This document shows positions 14,547-15,600 of a stretch of 15,600 bases of DNA, in pieces. The number at the start of each line of letters is the position of its first letter. The stretch's first letter is position 1. A model generated the notes under the pieces. It was given only the letters and a program-made list of their open reading frames with translations, was not told the DNA's origin and ran no database searches. The stretch is taken from NCBI GenBank assembly GCA_023432885.1, contig JAEZEU010000210.1:1-15600 (forward strand), read 5' to 3'. The DNA is from Pseudomonadota bacterium (lineage in GTDB: Bacteria; Pseudomonadota; Alphaproteobacteria; Rhizobiales; Xanthobacteraceae). The position numbers and the translations under genes are program-made.

Positions 14547-14774
14547 CCGCAATAAGCTAGCGCTCCGATCGCGGATCAGGCCTCAATCGTCTCGTGGTCG
14601 AGCACGCGGTTTGTGGCAAATCCTTCGCGGATACGTCGTCCTGCATGTGTGTCGCAGTCGCGATCAGACGTGGCGATGTCGGTTGCTCTATCTCGGCCTC
14701 GGATGGCCCAGGCGGGCGCCAGCGCGGTGAGGATGCTGCTGGTCCGCCGGTTGGAACGGAACCTCATTGCGGCA

Positions 14775-14805
14775 TTGAAGAAAGCCCGGCGCGAGCCGGG
14801 CCTTC
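14775..14805 (-). terminator. Terminator of the TadG-like gene
   Basis: On the minus strand GCCCGGC-TCGC-GCCGGGC is followed by TTTCTTCAA. It lies about 30 bases after the stop of the TadG-like gene. The stem is strong; the T-rich tail is interrupted by C, so efficiency may be moderate. Confidence 0.72.
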
Positions 14806-14829
14806 TCCGTTCTTTGATGCCGATAGATC

Positions 14830-15600
14830 TTACTTTGAGACCCGCAGTTTCGAGAGCTGGGTGCCGATCTGGTTGAACACGGAAGCCGTCTGGGACGCAG
14901 ACGTGATCAGGTAGAAGCTGCTCGTGTTTTGCGCACAGTATTTCAGCACCGCGGAGGTCGGATCCTTGCCGGTATTGACCTGCACCGTGTAGATCGTGAT
15001 GCCGGCCGCCTTGGCATTGTCACACAGGATCTTCTGCCGCGCGTCGATCTGCGCGGCCTTGTTGGAATAGCGATTTTCCGTGTTCAAGCCGTCGGAGAGG
15101 AGCACGACGGCGTCCTTGTAGACAAAGTTTGGGTCCTTCGCCGGCGCGTTGTAGGGGGCGCTTTGGGTCAGGGTCATCCAGCCCCAGGCGAGACCGATGC
15201 CCTGGTTGGTATTGCCGGTTGGCACCAAGGTGTCGATCTTGGCTTTCAGCGCCGCCCAGTCATAGCTGAGCGGCATGATGGTCGCGATTGTCGCGCTGCC
15301 GCTGCAGTAGGAGTACTGCTCGGCCGGGAACAGAGTGTCCGTGTTGACCGAATTCGGCGCGGTGTTCTTGGTGTCGTAGTCCTGAGTACGGTCGGTGATG
15401 CAACCGTTCCAGGTACTGTGATTCTTCGGCGTCCAGACCCTCCCCTTGGATGTGCAGCTGCTCTGCGAGGTGTACGACGTGTTGCTGCACGTGCCGTTGG
15501 CGGCATCCCAAAGGCTCCAGTCGATCCATGAAGCGTTGTAGTTGCTCGCGCCCACGTTGACGTCCTTGGCGAACGGCACGATCGAGATGTAGATGTCGCC
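14830..15600 (-). CDS. TadG-like pilus assembly protein, VWA domain (5' end missing)
   Basis: The 3' part of a gene running off the right edge; the frame is open to base 15600, giving about 256 visible residues, so the in-frame GTG at 15579 is internal. It opens GDIYISIVPFAKDVNVG, typical of TadE/TadG proteins that bear an N-terminal membrane helix and a periplasmic VWA domain. These act with the Tad/Flp pilus secretion system. MIDAS-like elements remain: TGNTNQG with its Thr, and VVLLSDG with its Asp. The DxSxS strand would lie upstream of the window. A Cys-rich insertion with four Cys (GTC, SSC, NGC, SYC) lies between, probably disulfide-bonded in the periplasm. The end, FNQIGTQLSKLRVSK, is the usual closing helix. 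No other tad genes are in view. Confidence 0.85.
   Translation of the reverse strand, partial: GDIYISIVPFAKDVNVGASNYNASWIDWSLWDAANGTCSNTSYTSQSSCTSKGRVWTPKNHSTWNGCITDRTQDYDTKNTAPNSVNTDTLFPAEQYSYCSGSATIATIMPLSYDWAALKAKIDTLVPTGNTNQGIGLAWGWMTLTQSAPYNAPAKDPNFVYKDAVVLLSDGLNTENRYSNKAAQIDARQKILCDNAKAAGITIYTVQVNTGKDPTSAVLKYCAQNTSSFYLITSASQTASVFNQIGTQLSKLRVSK

Larger units (their letters stand above)
14388..14829. other. Intergenic region upstream of the ABC operon
   Basis: A 442-base region without a supported gene. Short frames on both strands (for example 14613-14876 plus and 14576-14767 minus) have no recognisable domain, and the plus one overlaps the TadG-like gene. The region holds an inverted repeat (14495-14546), a TATACA hexamer on the minus strand inside it (14508-14513) that could be the -10 of the ABC operon, and the TadG-gene terminator (14775-14805). 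Confidence 0.5.

Noticed and set aside
14576..14914. Short frames on both strands between the ABC operon and the TadG-like gene
   Set aside because: They lack ribosome sites and known domains. The plus-strand ones run through the terminator and the opposite strand of the TadG-like gene.
1..15600. CRISPR array, tRNA/rRNA, insertion sequence, prophage or toxin-antitoxin pair
   Set aside because: No regularly spaced repeats, no T-loop or acceptor-stem pattern, no transposase or integrase motif, and no small paired operon typical of toxin-antitoxin systems were found on reading through.

Overview
The window looks like ordinary chromosomal DNA of an alphaproteobacterium of the Bradyrhizobium/Rhodopseudomonas type (Nitrobacteraceae). 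It is GC-rich. It carries MipZ (an alphaproteobacterial FtsZ-positioning ATPase), a DUF1489 protein, a Phasin_2-type phasin, a SPOR-tailed D,D-carboxypeptidase and a TadG-like pilus protein. This assignment comes from recognised protein families and was not checked by a search. No tRNA, rRNA, CRISPR array, insertion sequence, integrase or phage gene was seen.

Layout. Positions 1-540 hold the 3' end of an unrecognised gene with a proline/alanine-rich tail. A DUF1489 gene (572-1012, +) follows and converges on panC (1022-1873, -; pantothenate synthetase). mipZ (2141-3064, +) is divergent from panC and ends 3 bases from a zinc-less MDR oxidoreductase (3068-4159, -). That oxidoreductase is divergent from an XRE/MmyB-type regulator (4266-5045, +), a classic regulator/target arrangement. 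Next come a membrane-anchored alpha/beta hydrolase (5335-6222, +), a soluble von Willebrand A protein (6304-7047, +), a DUF302 protein (7085-7486, -) and a membrane-anchored J-domain protein (7640-8365, +).

A long D-alanyl-D-alanine carboxypeptidase with a C-terminal SPOR domain (8592-10451, -) ends at a strong terminator. It is divergent from a phasin gene (10847-11188, +), which has its own terminator and a promoter containing two TGC-N3-GCA motifs that resemble PhaR operators. An ABC transporter operon on the minus strand follows: a fused double permease (12651-14387), then an ATPase with an extra C-terminal domain (11333-12637, GTG start). No binding protein is encoded next to it. The window closes with the 3' part of a TadG-like von Willebrand A gene (14830 to the window edge, -) and its terminator.

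Functional themes are cell division and wall (MipZ, SPOR carboxypeptidase), coenzyme A precursor synthesis (PanC), carbon-storage granules (phasin), small-ion or organosulfur-type transport (ABC system) and surface pili (TadG-like). The genes look like separate small transcription units, not one system. I found no convincing undescribed multi-gene system. The most useful leads are regulatory: the phasin operators, the palindromes at the hydrolase and MDR/XRE promoters, and an orphan hairpin between the carboxypeptidase and phasin genes. Several starts differ from the longest reading frame and are argued in the entries.
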